Positions 37,139 to 46,198 are shown, counted from the stretch's first letter. The stretch is DNA of 64,000 nt from Bacillus changyiensis (GCF_027706145.1 NZ_JAQFWW010000001.1:1302001-1366000), one strand, 5' to 3'. A program made the numbers and translations. The notes: generated from the sequence alone by a model not told the origin.

Positions 37139-37220
37139 CTAATACACAGCACAATACAAGAAAAAAAAGACAAATCGACTGATGATATTCAGTAAATTTG
37201 TCTTTTGAAGTTAGTAAATA

Positions 37221-38822
37221 TTAGATTGTTGATGGTGATTCTTTTGTGTTCCTAACTGTTTCATCTATTTTTGGCAATGCCAGCTTCTTTTTGCTATACC
37301 GGTCTTTTCTGACATCTCTTAAAAACAGACTTAATACGATGCCTACTATACAGAATCCAACCGCCCAAATAAACGCGTCATTTATCCCCATCACATTAGA
37401 TTTAAGTTGTGACTGTCCTACCATGTATTGAACCACATATTGTTTTGCTTCTGCAAGCGAAATATGCATGGATTGGGCAACTGATTGAATTTTTGTTTGT
37501 AATAAATGCATGAATGATGGATCAGCAGTATTCGCTTGATCAGCCATTGTTGCATAGTGAAATGCTGTACGTTTTGTATAAATCGTTGTCATCAAACTGG
37601 TTCCAATTGAACCGCTGATTTGGCGAAGTGTATTTGACATGGCTGTTCCGTGACTGTTCAAATGTTGTGGAAGTTGGTTCATTCCAGCAGTCATAATTGG
37701 CATCATCAGCATTGACATACCAAACGCCCGAATCGCATATATCACCATAATCGTAAAGTAAGGTGTATCAAGTGTAAGCTGTGTAAATTGATAGGTCGTC
37801 ACAGCGGTTATAATTAAACCGACAATGGCCAACGGTCTTGCACCGACTTTATCAAACAATGCCCCTGCTATAGGTGACATCAAGAGGGTTACAATGGCAC
37901 CCGGCAACATTAAAAGACCTGATTGCAGTGCTGTAAAGCCAACTAAATTTTGCAAATAAATAGGTAGTAAAAACATTCCTGTATACAGGGCTACCGTAAT
38001 AATAGCATTAATCACACTAGATAAAGAAAACATATCGTATTTGAAAACCCTGAAATCAAGCATCGGTTCTTTTGATTTCAATTGCTGGATCACAAAAGCT
38101 GTAATCCCAATGACACCAATGATCATAGTTGCGAGTACAATTGGATCATCCCAACCATCAGTGCCCGCTTCACTTACTCCATACAACAATGAAGCAAAAC
38201 CGATGATGGAAAGCAATGCACCAGTCTGGTCAAGTTTTATTTTTTGAGGAGCTGTTATGTTTTTAAATAAAACCACCCCACAAATAATGACGATAATTCC
38301 AACTGGAACAAGTCCGTAAAACATAATCCGCCAGCTGTAATGTTCAATGACCCAGCCTGATAGTGTCGGACCGACCGCTGGAGCAAACATCATGGCAAGA
38401 CCAAAGATACCCATTCCTTTTCCCCGGCTTTCAGGAGGGAATATCAACAGGATCGTGGTCATCACCAATGGCTGAAGAACACCTCCACCTGTTGCCTGAA
38501 TGAGCCGGCCAATTAACATTGTTGAAAAATTTGGCGCTAAACCACAAATCAACGTCCCAATCGTAAACAACAGCATGGCAGTAAGAAATAAATTGCGCCC
38601 ACCAAAGCGGACAATTAAAAAAGCGGATAACGGGATTAAAACACCATTGACAAGCATATATCCTGTTGTCAGCCATTGAATCGTTGTGGCGCTCACATTA
38701 AATTCAGTCATTAAATGAGGCATAGCCACATTAAGCAACGTCTGGTTTAATATCGCCACAAATAAACCGGCCATTAAGACAAAGAGCAATGTCATCTTTC
38801 CTTGTTTTTGTTGAGAAGCCAC
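37221..38822 (-). CDS. yhcA: MFS multidrug exporter of the EmrB/QacA (DHA2) family, YhcA
   Basis: The 533-residue protein has fourteen predicted membrane helices and starts with the typical LFVLMAGLFVAILNQTLLNVAMPHLMTEF segment, whose Asn/Gln replace the usual Asp of motif D1. The antiporter motif C is MMFAPAVGPTLSGWVIEHYSWR. It follows yhbJ by 34 bases, forming an EmrA/EmrB-like membrane-fusion and exporter pair suited to expelling drugs or metabolites across the thick wall boundary. Regulation is expected at the operator-promoter before yhbJ. Confidence 0.92.
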   Translation of the reverse strand: MASQQKQGKMTLLFVLMAGLFVAILNQTLLNVAMPHLMTEFNVSATTIQWLTTGYMLVNGVLIPLSAFLIVRFGGRNLFLTAMLLFTIGTLICGLAPNFSTMLIGRLIQATGGGVLQPLVMTTILLIFPPESRGKGMGIFGLAMMFAPAVGPTLSGWVIEHYSWRIMFYGLVPVGIIVIICGVVLFKNITAPQKIKLDQTGALLSIIGFASLLYGVSEAGTDGWDDPIVLATMIIGVIGITAFVIQQLKSKEPMLDFRVFKYDMFSLSSVINAIITVALYTGMFLLPIYLQNLVGFTALQSGLLMLPGAIVTLLMSPIAGALFDKVGARPLAIVGLIITAVTTYQFTQLTLDTPYFTIMVIYAIRAFGMSMLMMPIMTAGMNQLPQHLNSHGTAMSNTLRQISGSIGTSLMTTIYTKRTAFHYATMADQANTADPSFMHLLQTKIQSVAQSMHISLAEAKQYVVQYMVGQSQLKSNVMGINDAFIWAVGFCIVGIVLSLFLRDVRKDRYSKKKLALPKIDETVRNTKESPSTI

Positions 38823-38856
38823 TTACAATACCCTCCTTTCGTTCTTTTCATCCTCC

Positions 38857-39489
38857 CTATTTCGAAATTTTAACTGATGCGTTCATTCCTGGAAGTACTT
38901 GGCTAGACGGGTTTTTGATTGAAATTTTCACAGGTACTTTTTGTGTTACTTTTGTATAGTTTCCACTTGAATTTTGCTGAGAAAACAGATTAAACGTAGA
39001 GTTTGTTGCGTATCCGATTTCTTCAACATTACCTTCAAATGTCGTACCTGGATCACCATCGATCACAATTTCGACCTTATCCCCTTTCTCAATACTTTTG
39101 AGGTCGGTCTCTTGAATGTTTGCAGTAATGTAAAGGTGATCCATATCAATTGTTTGGGCTAATGTTTGCCCTGCTTGTACAGTCTGACCTTCCCTCGCTT
39201 CATTTTTGACAATGGTTCCAGCCATTATCGATTTCACATCAAGGGAGTTTTCACCTTTAATCTCACCTGTCTTCTCATCCTTAGAAATTTTTGTTCCCTC
39301 TTTCATCGTCCAGTTTGTTAGCTTCCCTGAGACAGGAGCTGTAATGTTTGCCATTTCACCTGAAACATGTGCTTCATCTGTTTTAACATAACTGATACTG
39401 TCATAGTAGAAATACGCACCTCCTGCTAAAATAGCAAGTCCAATGACAATTCCGACTATATTAACAATAATCAAGCGTTTTTTGCTCAT
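38857..39489 (-). CDS. yhbJ: HlyD/EmrA-type membrane-fusion protein YhbJ
   Basis: The 210-residue protein has an N-terminal membrane anchor (LIIVNIVGIVIGLAILAGGAYFYY). A split biotinyl-lipoyl-like domain follows (VSGKLTNWTMKEGTKISKDE and AGTIVKNEAREGQTVQAGQTL), then a beta-barrel ending VLPGMNASVKI. It lacks the long alpha-hairpin of Gram-negative EmrA, as is normal for short Firmicute forms (221 residues in B. subtilis). AAGGAG lies upstream. The B. subtilis MarR-type gene yhbI is not found next to it here. Confidence 0.92.
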   Translation of the reverse strand: MSKKRLIIVNIVGIVIGLAILAGGAYFYYDSISYVKTDEAHVSGEMANITAPVSGKLTNWTMKEGTKISKDEKTGEIKGENSLDVKSIMAGTIVKNEAREGQTVQAGQTLAQTIDMDHLYITANIQETDLKSIEKGDKVEIVIDGDPGTTFEGNVEEIGYATNSTFNLFSQQNSSGNYTKVTQKVPVKISIKNPSSQVLPGMNASVKISK

Positions 39490-39534
39490 CTTGATTTCTC
39501 CTTTCAGATTCCTTTTGTGACTTTATGCAAAATT

Positions 39535-39581
39535 AATATTTAACAAGATTAAATATTATTCTAAGTAAATAAAAGTGTCAA
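39535..39581 (-). promoter_or_regulatory. yhbJ-yhcA promoter with overlapping palindromic operator
   Basis: Minus strand: TTGACA (39581-39576), a 17-base spacer and TAATAT (39558-39553). AATATTTAA (39535-39543), CAAGA and TTAAATATT (39549-39557) form a perfect 9-bp inverted repeat covering the -10. This is a typical arrangement for a MarR-type repressor. Confidence 0.8.
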
Positions 39582-39640
39582 TAGTTTTGCACAAAGTGTC
39601 ACATTCCAATATCAACCATATCAATCTAAAAAAGACAAAA

Positions 39641-39682
39641 TAAAAGGCATGATCCCAATACCAATTTGGGACACATGCCTTA
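39641..39682 (-). terminator. terminator of yhbH
   Basis: AAGGCATGATCCCAA and TTGGGACACATGCCTT form a long stem with one small mismatch region. On the minus strand TTATTTTG follows, about 15 bases after the yhbH stop. Confidence 0.85.
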
Positions 39683-39696
39683 TCCACATAAGTTTT

Positions 39697-40866
39697 TTAT
39701 GTTAATTGATGCTGTTTTTCCTTGCTAAAAAAACTTTTTAGTGATTGGAACACATCTGTTTTTTGTTTTAAAACATAGTACTTAAATTTTTCATTTTTAA
39801 TATTTCTATAGGCTGACATTAATGTTGAATGCCTATTATATTGATTGACTTCACCATAGCAGAAAAGATTGGCTTTCTCCATCAGTTCGCCGACAAGTCT
39901 GACACAACGAGGATTATCAGAGGTTAAATTATCTCCATCAGAAAAATGAAACGGATAAATATTGTAAGCTGTCGGAGAGTATTTTTGCTCAATCAATTCA
40001 AGCGCTTTTCGATAAACAGATGAACATATTGTTCCTCCGCTTTCCCCTTTTGAAAAAAAGTCTTCTTCGGAAACGATTTTGGCTTCTGTATGATGGGCAA
40101 TAAACTGAACATCGACCGTTTCATACTTTGTCCGTAAAAAACGTGTCATCCAAAAGAAAAAACTGCGTGCCATGTATTTTTCCCAGATCCCCATACTTCC
40201 ACTTGTGTCCATCATCGCCAAAACAACCGCCTTTGATTCTGGCTTTTTAGTGTCATTCCACGTTTTAAATTTTAAATCTTCAGGAAATATTGGATAAAAC
40301 GCTGGTTTTCCCATCATCGCATTTCGCTTAAAAGCGCTCAGCATTGTTCTTTTTTTATCAATATTACCGGTTAAACCAGTTTTACGAATGTCATTAAACT
40401 CAATATCTTCTGTGACAATGTCGTCCCGCTCTTTCTGCTCGAGATTCGGCAGCTCCATTTCGCTAAAAAGTGCCTCTTCCAAGTCCATTAAGGAAACGTC
40501 TGCTTCATAATAATCTTCTCCAGCCTCTTTACCAGCTCCAAAGCCTTTTCCAGCATCACTTCTCTTATCAGAGCTGTCTCTTGCCACAACATCCCCAATC
40601 TCGCTTTCGCCATCTCCCTGTCCAACATGTTTATTTTTATCATAGTTATAACGGATTTTGTATTCATCCAATGAACGAATCGGAATTTTAACGACATCTT
40701 TCCCATTAGACATAATAATACTCTCTTCTGTGATCAAATCAGATAAATTATGTTTGATCGCATCCTGCACCTTTTTTTGATGACGTTGTTGATCATCAAA
40801 CCCTTTGCGATGGAGGGACCAGTCTTCCTGAGAAATAATAAAATGGCCATTGTTTTTGTGGGACAT
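39697..40866 (-). CDS. yhbH: YhbH, sporulation protein of the DUF444 family
   Basis: The 389-residue protein has a C-terminal von Willebrand A-like half with a MIDAS motif ([10 protein letters not shown], then FSDGDN). The N-terminal part is variable and highly charged. It is always encoded with prkA and often with spoVR, and in B. subtilis it is made in the mother cell under sigma-E. The minus strand carries CATAAGAT, with TCAAATG 14 bases upstream, roughly at 40930-40955, which is a fair sigma-E match. The function may be to act with the kinase PrkA. GAAGGAGGGG precedes the ATG. Confidence 0.94.
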   Translation of the reverse strand: MSHKNNGHFIISQEDWSLHRKGFDDQQRHQKKVQDAIKHNLSDLITEESIIMSNGKDVVKIPIRSLDEYKIRYNYDKNKHVGQGDGESEIGDVVARDSSDKRSDAGKGFGAGKEAGEDYYEADVSLMDLEEALFSEMELPNLEQKERDDIVTEDIEFNDIRKTGLTGNIDKKRTMLSAFKRNAMMGKPAFYPIFPEDLKFKTWNDTKKPESKAVVLAMMDTSGSMGIWEKYMARSFFFWMTRFLRTKYETVDVQFIAHHTEAKIVSEEDFFSKGESGGTICSSVYRKALELIEQKYSPTAYNIYPFHFSDGDNLTSDNPRCVRLVGELMEKANLFCYGEVNQYNRHSTLMSAYRNIKNEKFKYYVLKQKTDVFQSLKSFFSKEKQHQLT

Positions 40867-41281
40867 GCATTCCCCTCCTTCATGATCTGTTAAAAGAAAT
40901 GAAACAAGTCTAAAAAATGTTTACTTTTATCTTATGCAAGTGACAGAAGACATTTGATAAACAATTTTGAAAATGTGAAGAGAAGGTCAAAATGGCTGCA
41001 CAAGTCGCCGTTTTTTGCTAATCAGTTGCTTTCTTAGTATGCTAAGGATATCCTCTCAATCTTTTGTCAAAATGGAGTGTAGACAAAAGATGATTAAAGA
41101 TGTAAAAGAATTTTATCAGTGGTATAAAGAAAATGGGTTAGATGAGGACTTTATTACAGATGTCACCATGACTCTTTCAATGAAGTTGGCAAATAAACGA
41201 TCAGAAGAGAGATTTATAATGTCCCAAAAATGTGGGAGCGGTGTACAAACTGACCCGCCCTTTTGTTGGACGGGTCATCAT
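40867..41281. other. 414-base region between yhbH and prkA
   Basis: It contains the yhbH promoter region, the prkA terminator at 41247-41278 and a doubtful small plus-strand ORF at 41090-41293. Nothing else stands out. Confidence 0.5.
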
Positions 41282-41293
41282 TTACCGGTTTAA
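41090..41293 (+). CDS. doubtful small ORF, possibly a truncated gene
   Basis: This ORF encodes 67 residues. The first 45 (MIKDVKEFYQWYKENGLDED, then TDVTMTLSMKLANKRSEERF) have the charge and hydrophobic pattern of a real helical protein. The last 20 run through the prkA terminator and look non-coding. The nearest GGAG is 14 bases from the ATG, so translation is uncertain. I recognise no family. It may be the 5' remnant of a lost gene that is now read into a hairpin. Confidence 0.3.
   Translation: MIKDVKEFYQWYKENGLDEDFITDVTMTLSMKLANKRSEERFIMSQKCGSGVQTDPPFCWTGHHLPV
41247..41278 (-). terminator. terminator of prkA
   Basis: TGACCCGCCC (41251-41260) and GGACGGGTCA (41268-41277) form a stem right after the prkA stop. 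On the minus strand GTTTGT follows, so the T run is weak. Confidence 0.65.
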
Positions 41294-43177
41294 TAAACTT
41301 CCGACATATTTTAAAAGTTCATTGGCACTCGTTGAGTTATAGCCATGTTCATCAATCAGACGGGCGACAACTTCATTAATTTTTTTCAATTGCTGTTCAT
41401 CAGGCGTTTTTGTGGAAGTTGTTATTTTCACAACATCTTTTAAGTCTGCGAACAATTTCTTTTGTATGGCTTCACGCAAACGTTCATGTGAATTATAATC
41501 AAACCGCTTCCCTTTTCTCGCATAGGCGGAAATCCGAATTAAAATTTCTTCACGAAAGGCCTTTTTCGCATTTTCAGAAATGCCAATTTGCTCTTCTATC
41601 GATCTCATCAATTTTTCATCAGGATTCATTTCCTCACCTGTCAACGGATCACGCAACTTGTTTTTGTTGCAGTAAGCTTCAACATTATCTAGATAATTAT
41701 CCATAAGGGTTTTAGCTGATTCTTCATATGAATAGACAAACGCTTTTTGCACTTCTTTTTTTGCCATTTCATCGTACTCTTTTCTGGCCACAGAAATGAA
41801 GTTCAAGTGGCGCTCACGTTCTTCAGTTGAGATCGATGGATGCTGATCAAGCCCTTCCTTCAAAGAACGTAGAACATCGAGCGCATTGATGGACTCCATA
41901 TTTTTCCGAATAATCGTTGAAGATATTCGATTGATGACATACCTTGGATCAATCCCACTCATCCCTTCATCATTGTATTCTTTTTTCATATCCTCGACAT
42001 CAACTGAATTATATCCCTCCACACTTTCTCCATCATAAAGCTTCATTTTTTTGACAAGATCAATATCAGAGCGCTTTGGTTCTTTCAATCGCGTTAAAAT
42101 GGAAAACATTGCTGCCACCTTTAAGGTATGTGGTGCAATGTGTACCTCTGATACATCACTTTCTGCGATCATTTTTTTATAAATACGTTCTTCTTCAGAA
42201 ACTTTTAAATTATAGGGAATTGGCATCACAATAATTCGCGAATGGAGCGCTTCATTTTTTTTATTAGAAATAAAAGAACGGTACTCCGTCTCATTTGTAT
42301 GAGCGACAATCAACTCATCAGCGGAAATTAATGCAAATCGACCTGCCTTAAAATTACCTTCCTGTGTCAAAGAGAGAAGATGCCAGAGGAATTTCTCATC
42401 ACATTTCAACATTTCTTGAAACTCCATCATTCCCCTATTCGCCTTGTTTAATTCACCGTCAAAGCGGTATGCACGGGGGTCAGATTCTGATCCGTATTCA
42501 GCAATGGTTGAAAAATCAATACTCCCTGTTAGATCGGCAATATCCTGTGATTTAGGATCTGATGGACTAAATGTACCAATCCCTGTTCTCTTATCTTCGG
42601 AAAAAAAGATTCTTTCCACTATGACATCTTCAATTCTGCCACCATATTCTTGTTCAAGCCGCATCATGTTCAAAGGTGAAAGGTTTCCTTCAATACGGAT
42701 TCCATATTCCTGATAAAAATCGTCACGCAAATGCTGTGGGATTAAATGAAGTGGATCTTCATGCATCGGACATCCTTTAATCGCATAAACAGCACCTTCA
42801 TCTGTCAATGAGTAGGCTTCAAGCCCTTTTTTCAGCATTGTAACAAGCGTTGATTTCCCTCCGCTAACAGGTCCCATTAATAGCAAAATTCTTTTTCTAA
42901 CATCTAGTCGTTTTGCCGCAGGATGAAAATACTCTTCAACAAGCCGTTCCAAAGGTTCCTCAAGTCCAAATAACTCTTTGTCAAAGAACCTGTATATTTT
43001 TTTCCCATCTTTCTCTTCAATGCCGCTTGCTTTAATCATATGATAAACGCGAGAATGAGCAGATTGGGCAACTGCTGGTTTTTCTTTCAAAATTTCCAAA
43101 TAATCAGCGAAGGTTCCTTCCCACTTCAAACGCTGCTCTTCCTCTCTATACTGTTCAAGCTTTTTTAAGATATCCAT
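41282..43177 (-). CDS. prkA: serine protein kinase PrkA
   Basis: PrkA is a 631-residue AAA-type protein with a C-terminal kinase-related region, made during sporulation. The Walker A motif is GPVSGGKSTLVTMLKKG, and the N-terminal ADYLEIL and mid-protein EFQEMLKCDEKFLWHLLSLTQEGNFKAGRFALISADELIVAHTNE blocks (about residues 250-300) are family-typical. The minus strand upstream has CATAGATT (43233-43226) with AGCATGCA about 14 bases further up, a moderate sigma-E match. GGGAGG precedes the ATG. yhbH follows downstream on the same strand with its own promoter region. Confidence 0.95.
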   Translation of the reverse strand: MDILKKLEQYREEEQRLKWEGTFADYLEILKEKPAVAQSAHSRVYHMIKASGIEEKDGKKIYRFFDKELFGLEEPLERLVEEYFHPAAKRLDVRKRILLLMGPVSGGKSTLVTMLKKGLEAYSLTDEGAVYAIKGCPMHEDPLHLIPQHLRDDFYQEYGIRIEGNLSPLNMMRLEQEYGGRIEDVIVERIFFSEDKRTGIGTFSPSDPKSQDIADLTGSIDFSTIAEYGSESDPRAYRFDGELNKANRGMMEFQEMLKCDEKFLWHLLSLTQEGNFKAGRFALISADELIVAHTNETEYRSFISNKKNEALHSRIIVMPIPYNLKVSEEERIYKKMIAESDVSEVHIAPHTLKVAAMFSILTRLKEPKRSDIDLVKKMKLYDGESVEGYNSVDVEDMKKEYNDEGMSGIDPRYVINRISSTIIRKNMESINALDVLRSLKEGLDQHPSISTEERERHLNFISVARKEYDEMAKKEVQKAFVYSYEESAKTLMDNYLDNVEAYCNKNKLRDPLTGEEMNPDEKLMRSIEEQIGISENAKKAFREEILIRISAYARKGKRFDYNSHERLREAIQKKLFADLKDVVKITTSTKTPDEQQLKKINEVVARLIDEHGYNSTSANELLKYVGSLLNR

Positions 43178-43287
43178 AAGAACCTCCCATATGATGTGTA
43201 ATGCAAATGAACAACTGTTACATCCAATCTATGCGAAGATGTCCTTTTGCATGCTTTTCCTATTCAATAAGACTCTCTATCCCGAAA

Positions 43288-43317
43288 TTGACAAAGATGG
43301 AATGAACCATTCATAAT
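43288..43317 (+). promoter_or_regulatory. possible promoter of the 30-residue membrane peptide gene
   Basis: TTGACA (43288-43293), an 18-base spacer and CATAAT (43312-43317) lie 55 bases before the small gene's start. Confidence 0.55.
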
Positions 43318-43372
43318 AAAAATAGCACAAACGTTAGAGACAACAGGGAATTAGGATGGGGAGGAGGATTAG

Positions 43373-43465
43373 ATGAATACACTGATCATGATGGGGGTCA
43401 TCCTCGCATTTCTCGTAGCCATTTTCACTGCCGGGTATGAAAGCAAATCCGGAAAGCAAAATTAA
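43373..43465 (+). CDS. 30-residue single-pass membrane peptide
   Basis: This small gene encodes MNTLIMMGVILAFLVAIFTA followed by GYESKSGKQN. That is one membrane helix of about 19 residues with a short polar, positively charged C-terminus. GGGGAGGAGG gives a near-perfect ribosome site seven bases before the ATG. A promoter-like element lies upstream and a strong terminator directly downstream, so it forms a complete, separate transcription unit between prkA and yhbF, both on the other strand. The function is unknown; possibilities include a membrane-complex subunit or a spore-membrane peptide, given the sporulation neighbours. Confidence 0.7.
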   Translation: MNTLIMMGVILAFLVAIFTAGYESKSGKQN

Positions 43466-43470
43466 CAGGA

Positions 43471-43502
43471 AAAAAGGATGGCGGTATGAAGCCATCCTTT
43501 TT
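43471..43502. terminator. bidirectional terminator between the membrane peptide gene and yhbF
   Basis: AAAAAGGATGGC (43471-43482) and GCCATCCTTTTT (43491-43502) form a perfect 12-bp stem. Confidence 0.92.
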
Positions 43503-43523
43503 CAGAACATAACACTGTTACAT

Positions 43524-44222
43524 TTAAATTCGTTTTTTCTCGCCCACATTTGCTCGTTTAGAAACGGTCAGTTCTGTTTTGTATTCAACCGTTTTAATCT
43601 GACAGCTTGGACCGATATGAATGCGATTGCCTCTGACGATCTGTGCTGAAGTGTTTTCCAAATAAATATCGTCCCCTTCAATTGTTTCAGTAGAAAGAAA
43701 TCCGCCATTTGGTTTAAAGAGCCCCCGCTTATTTTTCACGTTAATAACTGTTCCACCGATTTCCTTGACAGAACTTTTATCAAACCTTAAACCAATTTCA
43801 ATTACACCGGCATTAAGCAGACCATCCAGTTCAACACTCCCGGTTAATTCAAAAGATTCCGCTTCACAATTACCTTTACCAGTTAGCGCACCTTTAATAT
43901 CACATCGTTCAGCACTTAAATGTCCACCAATATTAATGGCTCCTCTCACAACTGCTTCACCTGTATGAACATCACCAACAATGTCTGTCTTTCCATAGAT
44001 TTTTATTTTGTCTGCTTTTAGGCTTCCGCCAACCTTTGTTTCTCCATGGATGTGAAACGCTTGGACGATTGCATCTCCTGTAAGAGAACTTGTGCCATAA
44101 GTACGAAATTTAAGACAGTCAAGTCCACCCCCAATAGTTCCCTCACCACTAATTAAGACATTTTCATAGACACCGCCAGCCGCACTTCCTGATCCGTTAA
44201 TTTTCAATTGATTTCTCTTCAC
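43524..44222 (-). CDS. yhbF: bactofilin-like polymer-forming protein YhbF
   Basis: The 232-residue protein consists mostly of a right-handed beta-helix of the bactofilin (DUF583) type, read from regular repeats with a hydrophobic residue every few positions, such as SLKADKIKIYGKTDIVGDVH. The C-terminal third is less regular. Bactofilins self-assemble into filaments; B. subtilis YhbE and YhbF have been linked to motility. I chose the GTG at 44222, nine bases after GGGAGG, which removes an apparent overlap with yhbE and leaves a 16-base gap. A frame extension to 44303 is not conserved. Confidence 0.9.
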   Translation of the reverse strand: MKRNQLKINGSGSAAGGVYENVLISGEGTIGGGLDCLKFRTYGTSSLTGDAIVQAFHIHGETKVGGSLKADKIKIYGKTDIVGDVHTGEAVVRGAINIGGHLSAERCDIKGALTGKGNCEAESFELTGSVELDGLLNAGVIEIGLRFDKSSVKEIGGTVINVKNKRGLFKPNGGFLSTETIEGDDIYLENTSAQIVRGNRIHIGPSCQIKTVEYKTELTVSKRANVGEKKRI

Positions 44223-44238
44223 CTTAGAGTACCTCCCA

Positions 44239-44961
44239 TTAGATTTTTCTACTGTCTCCCACTTTTGCCGTTTTCGCCTGCTGAAACTCTTCTTTATATT
44301 CAATCATCTCGATATCACAGTTTTCACCGATGAAGACCGAATTACCGCGGACAATCTTTGCTGTTGTATGAGTCAATTCAATTTGATCACCTTCGATTAA
44401 ATCAGCCGTCAGTTTCGGTGAAGAAAAAAGCGGCGCTAAAAATGAGAGAATTTTTGATTGGTGCGGTGTGCAGCTGATTTGTCGACCACCGATTTCTTTG
44501 ACTTTGCTCTCCCCTCCATGAAGTTTAATATCAATTTGTTCAGCATTTAAAAGACCATCGATTGTAAAAAGGCCTTCTGCTGAGAAATGTTCAACCTCAC
44601 AGTCTTTGCTGATTGAAGCTTTTCCGCGAATAATCAGTTCGTCTCCTTTTACATGTCCATCTATTCCAGCATATCCTGCAACTTTTAATTTTGCCGCACT
44701 GATATCACCTTCGATTTTTGCTGAGCCATCAATTCGCAATGAAGAAGCATCGATGTTGCCATTCATCTTTGCATGACCGCTAATTTTTGCTGCTTCCGTT
44801 TTTATTCGACCATTTACAGTTCCTGAACCATTGCAAAAAAACTGTTCACAATTAACATCTCCATTAATTGTTCCTTTCCCGTTTAGTTCAACGGAATGAA
44901 AGGTTCCGCCGTTTGAACTTCCAAATCCATTAATTGATAAATTGTCCACTGTTTTCATCAT
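44239..44961 (-). CDS. yhbE: bactofilin-like polymer-forming protein YhbE
   Basis: The 241-residue protein is a paralogue of YhbF. Both start with a basic stretch followed by INGxGSxxGG, and both end with a matching xVRGNxxxIGxxCxIxxxEYKxE segment. The beta-helix core repeats (GHAKMNGNIDASSLRIDGSAK) are typical of bactofilins. The start is taken as the ATG at 44961, following GGAGG. It is the second gene of yhbDEF, 11 bases after yhbD. YhbE and YhbF probably co-assemble. Confidence 0.9.
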   Translation of the reverse strand: MMKTVDNLSINGFGSSNGGTFHSVELNGKGTINGDVNCEQFFCNGSGTVNGRIKTEAAKISGHAKMNGNIDASSLRIDGSAKIEGDISAAKLKVAGYAGIDGHVKGDELIIRGKASISKDCEVEHFSAEGLFTIDGLLNAEQIDIKLHGGESKVKEIGGRQISCTPHQSKILSFLAPLFSSPKLTADLIEGDQIELTHTTAKIVRGNSVFIGENCDIEMIEYKEEFQQAKTAKVGDSRKI

Positions 44962-44972
44962 ATTTTCCTCCA

Positions 44973-45587
44973 TCACATTAATTTTGTTTTCAATTCTTCA
45001 TGAACAGACGGCAAATTGGCATCGGCAACAACTTTTACTGTCTTTTCAAATATCGTATCACCTTCTGCTAGTAAACACGTTGTGACACCAAGTTTCCTTA
45101 GAACAATCAGTCGACCATGCTGTTGGATGTCTACCAATAGCGCCACTTCAAGCACCATTTTCCCTTCTTCAAGACTGATATCACCTGATTGAAGCAATTT
45201 TTCTATGATATAAAGTGCAAAAATTTCCTTTAAAGAAAATGAATCATCATATTTCTTCGTATTCTTGATAAAAAATGACATGACTGCCTCAGAAATCAGC
45301 TCTTTTCCAAGCAGCTCTTCACGGCTGAGCACAAGTTTATCAAGTTTTGGTGAAAACATATCCGCCATTTCATCAAGAGAAAGATTTTCTTTCATGTTTT
45401 GAATTTTTTTAATCCTGTTTAGGATGTCTTCTTTCGGAAAAAATGTTTCTTGTCCAGTAAATGTCGATTTGCGAATAAACCAATCTTCTGGTATTAAATT
45501 TTTTCGTTTCCATCTATACAACTGCCCATATGAAATCGATGTTAGCTCAAGCAGCTCTTTTTTTGAAATTAAATCCTCACGAGCCAT
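44973..45587 (-). CDS. yhbD: YhbD, DUF4004-type protein with MerR-like helix-turn-helix
   Basis: The 204-residue protein begins with a helix-turn-helix stretch (KELLELTSISYGQLYRWKRKNLIPEDW) that matches the N-terminus of MerR-type regulators. A helical middle and an effector-like C-terminal part follow. It heads the yhbDEF operon, so it may control the bactofilin genes or link them to a signal. No upstream operator could be pinned down, although TGTAACATAACACTGTTACA near 45611-45630 is a good imperfect palindrome directly in the promoter region. Confidence 0.85.
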   Translation of the reverse strand: MAREDLISKKELLELTSISYGQLYRWKRKNLIPEDWFIRKSTFTGQETFFPKEDILNRIKKIQNMKENLSLDEMADMFSPKLDKLVLSREELLGKELISEAVMSFFIKNTKKYDDSFSLKEIFALYIIEKLLQSGDISLEEGKMVLEVALLVDIQQHGRLIVLRKLGVTTCLLAEGDTIFEKTVKVVADANLPSVHEELKTKLM

Positions 45588-46144
45588 CTACTTTCACTCC
45601 TTTATGCATATTGTAACATAACACTGTTACACTTGCAATCTAGGGTGATTTTTCTCTGTGGATGTCGTTAACAACTATGACAACCTGCATAGCACGGTCA
45701 TAAACGAAATCATACTCAAATACTTGTATTACGCTGGATAGTCCGACAGTAACGTCGAGGAATTTACCGAAGGAGAATTAAAGGTGTTCCTCATCTAAGA
45801 AAGAGAATTTCAACTTAGTTTTCGAGATGGTGGAATGCATAAGTGATGAGAAAAGAACATGTGATTAAAATAGTAGAAAGTTTTACGTGGTCAAAATGGG
45901 GATGTCATCATAATGATTTCGTCAAAAAAAGGATTCAGAAGTAACTATACTTGGTGTGGGAGTAATGTCCCTCATCATTTTAGTATTCGTGAAGGAACAA
46001 TGCCTACAACGTTATTATTCTAAACCCTTCCGTATACTGGCATCAACAGATCATCCGTTTTGGAGTGTCTTGGCAATTTGTCCGCTTTCTTTTTGTTTGT
46101 CTCACATGCGGAACCGTCAGAAAAGACTTACGTTTGTTAAACGT
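45588..46144. other. 557-base region with decayed coding sequence
   Basis: No intact gene. The part at 45660-45805 can be read in one plus-strand frame as VDVVNNYDNLHSTVINEIIL..., broken by a stop, then EEFTEGELKVFLI. The part at 45940-46000 reads as a short hydrophobic segment TILGVGVMSLIILVFV in a frame that opens and closes nearby. These look like remains of a gene or mobile element, but I recognise no source. A perfect 8-bp hairpin (TTACGTTT, GTT, AAACGTAA) lies at 46128-46146. Confidence 0.35.
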
Positions 46145-46190
46145 AAAAAAGGCGTCCAATAGTCTAAAATCGACTTACTAGACAGCCCCC
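46145..46190 (-). repeat. dispersed terminator-type repeat, copy B (after trmL)
   Basis: Minus strand: GGGGGCTGTC..., imperfect arms, ...GGACGCC followed by TTTTTT. It begins nine bases after the trmL stop. The outer sequence matches copy A, but the stem is weaker. Confidence 0.65.
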
Positions 46191-46198
46191 TGTAATGA

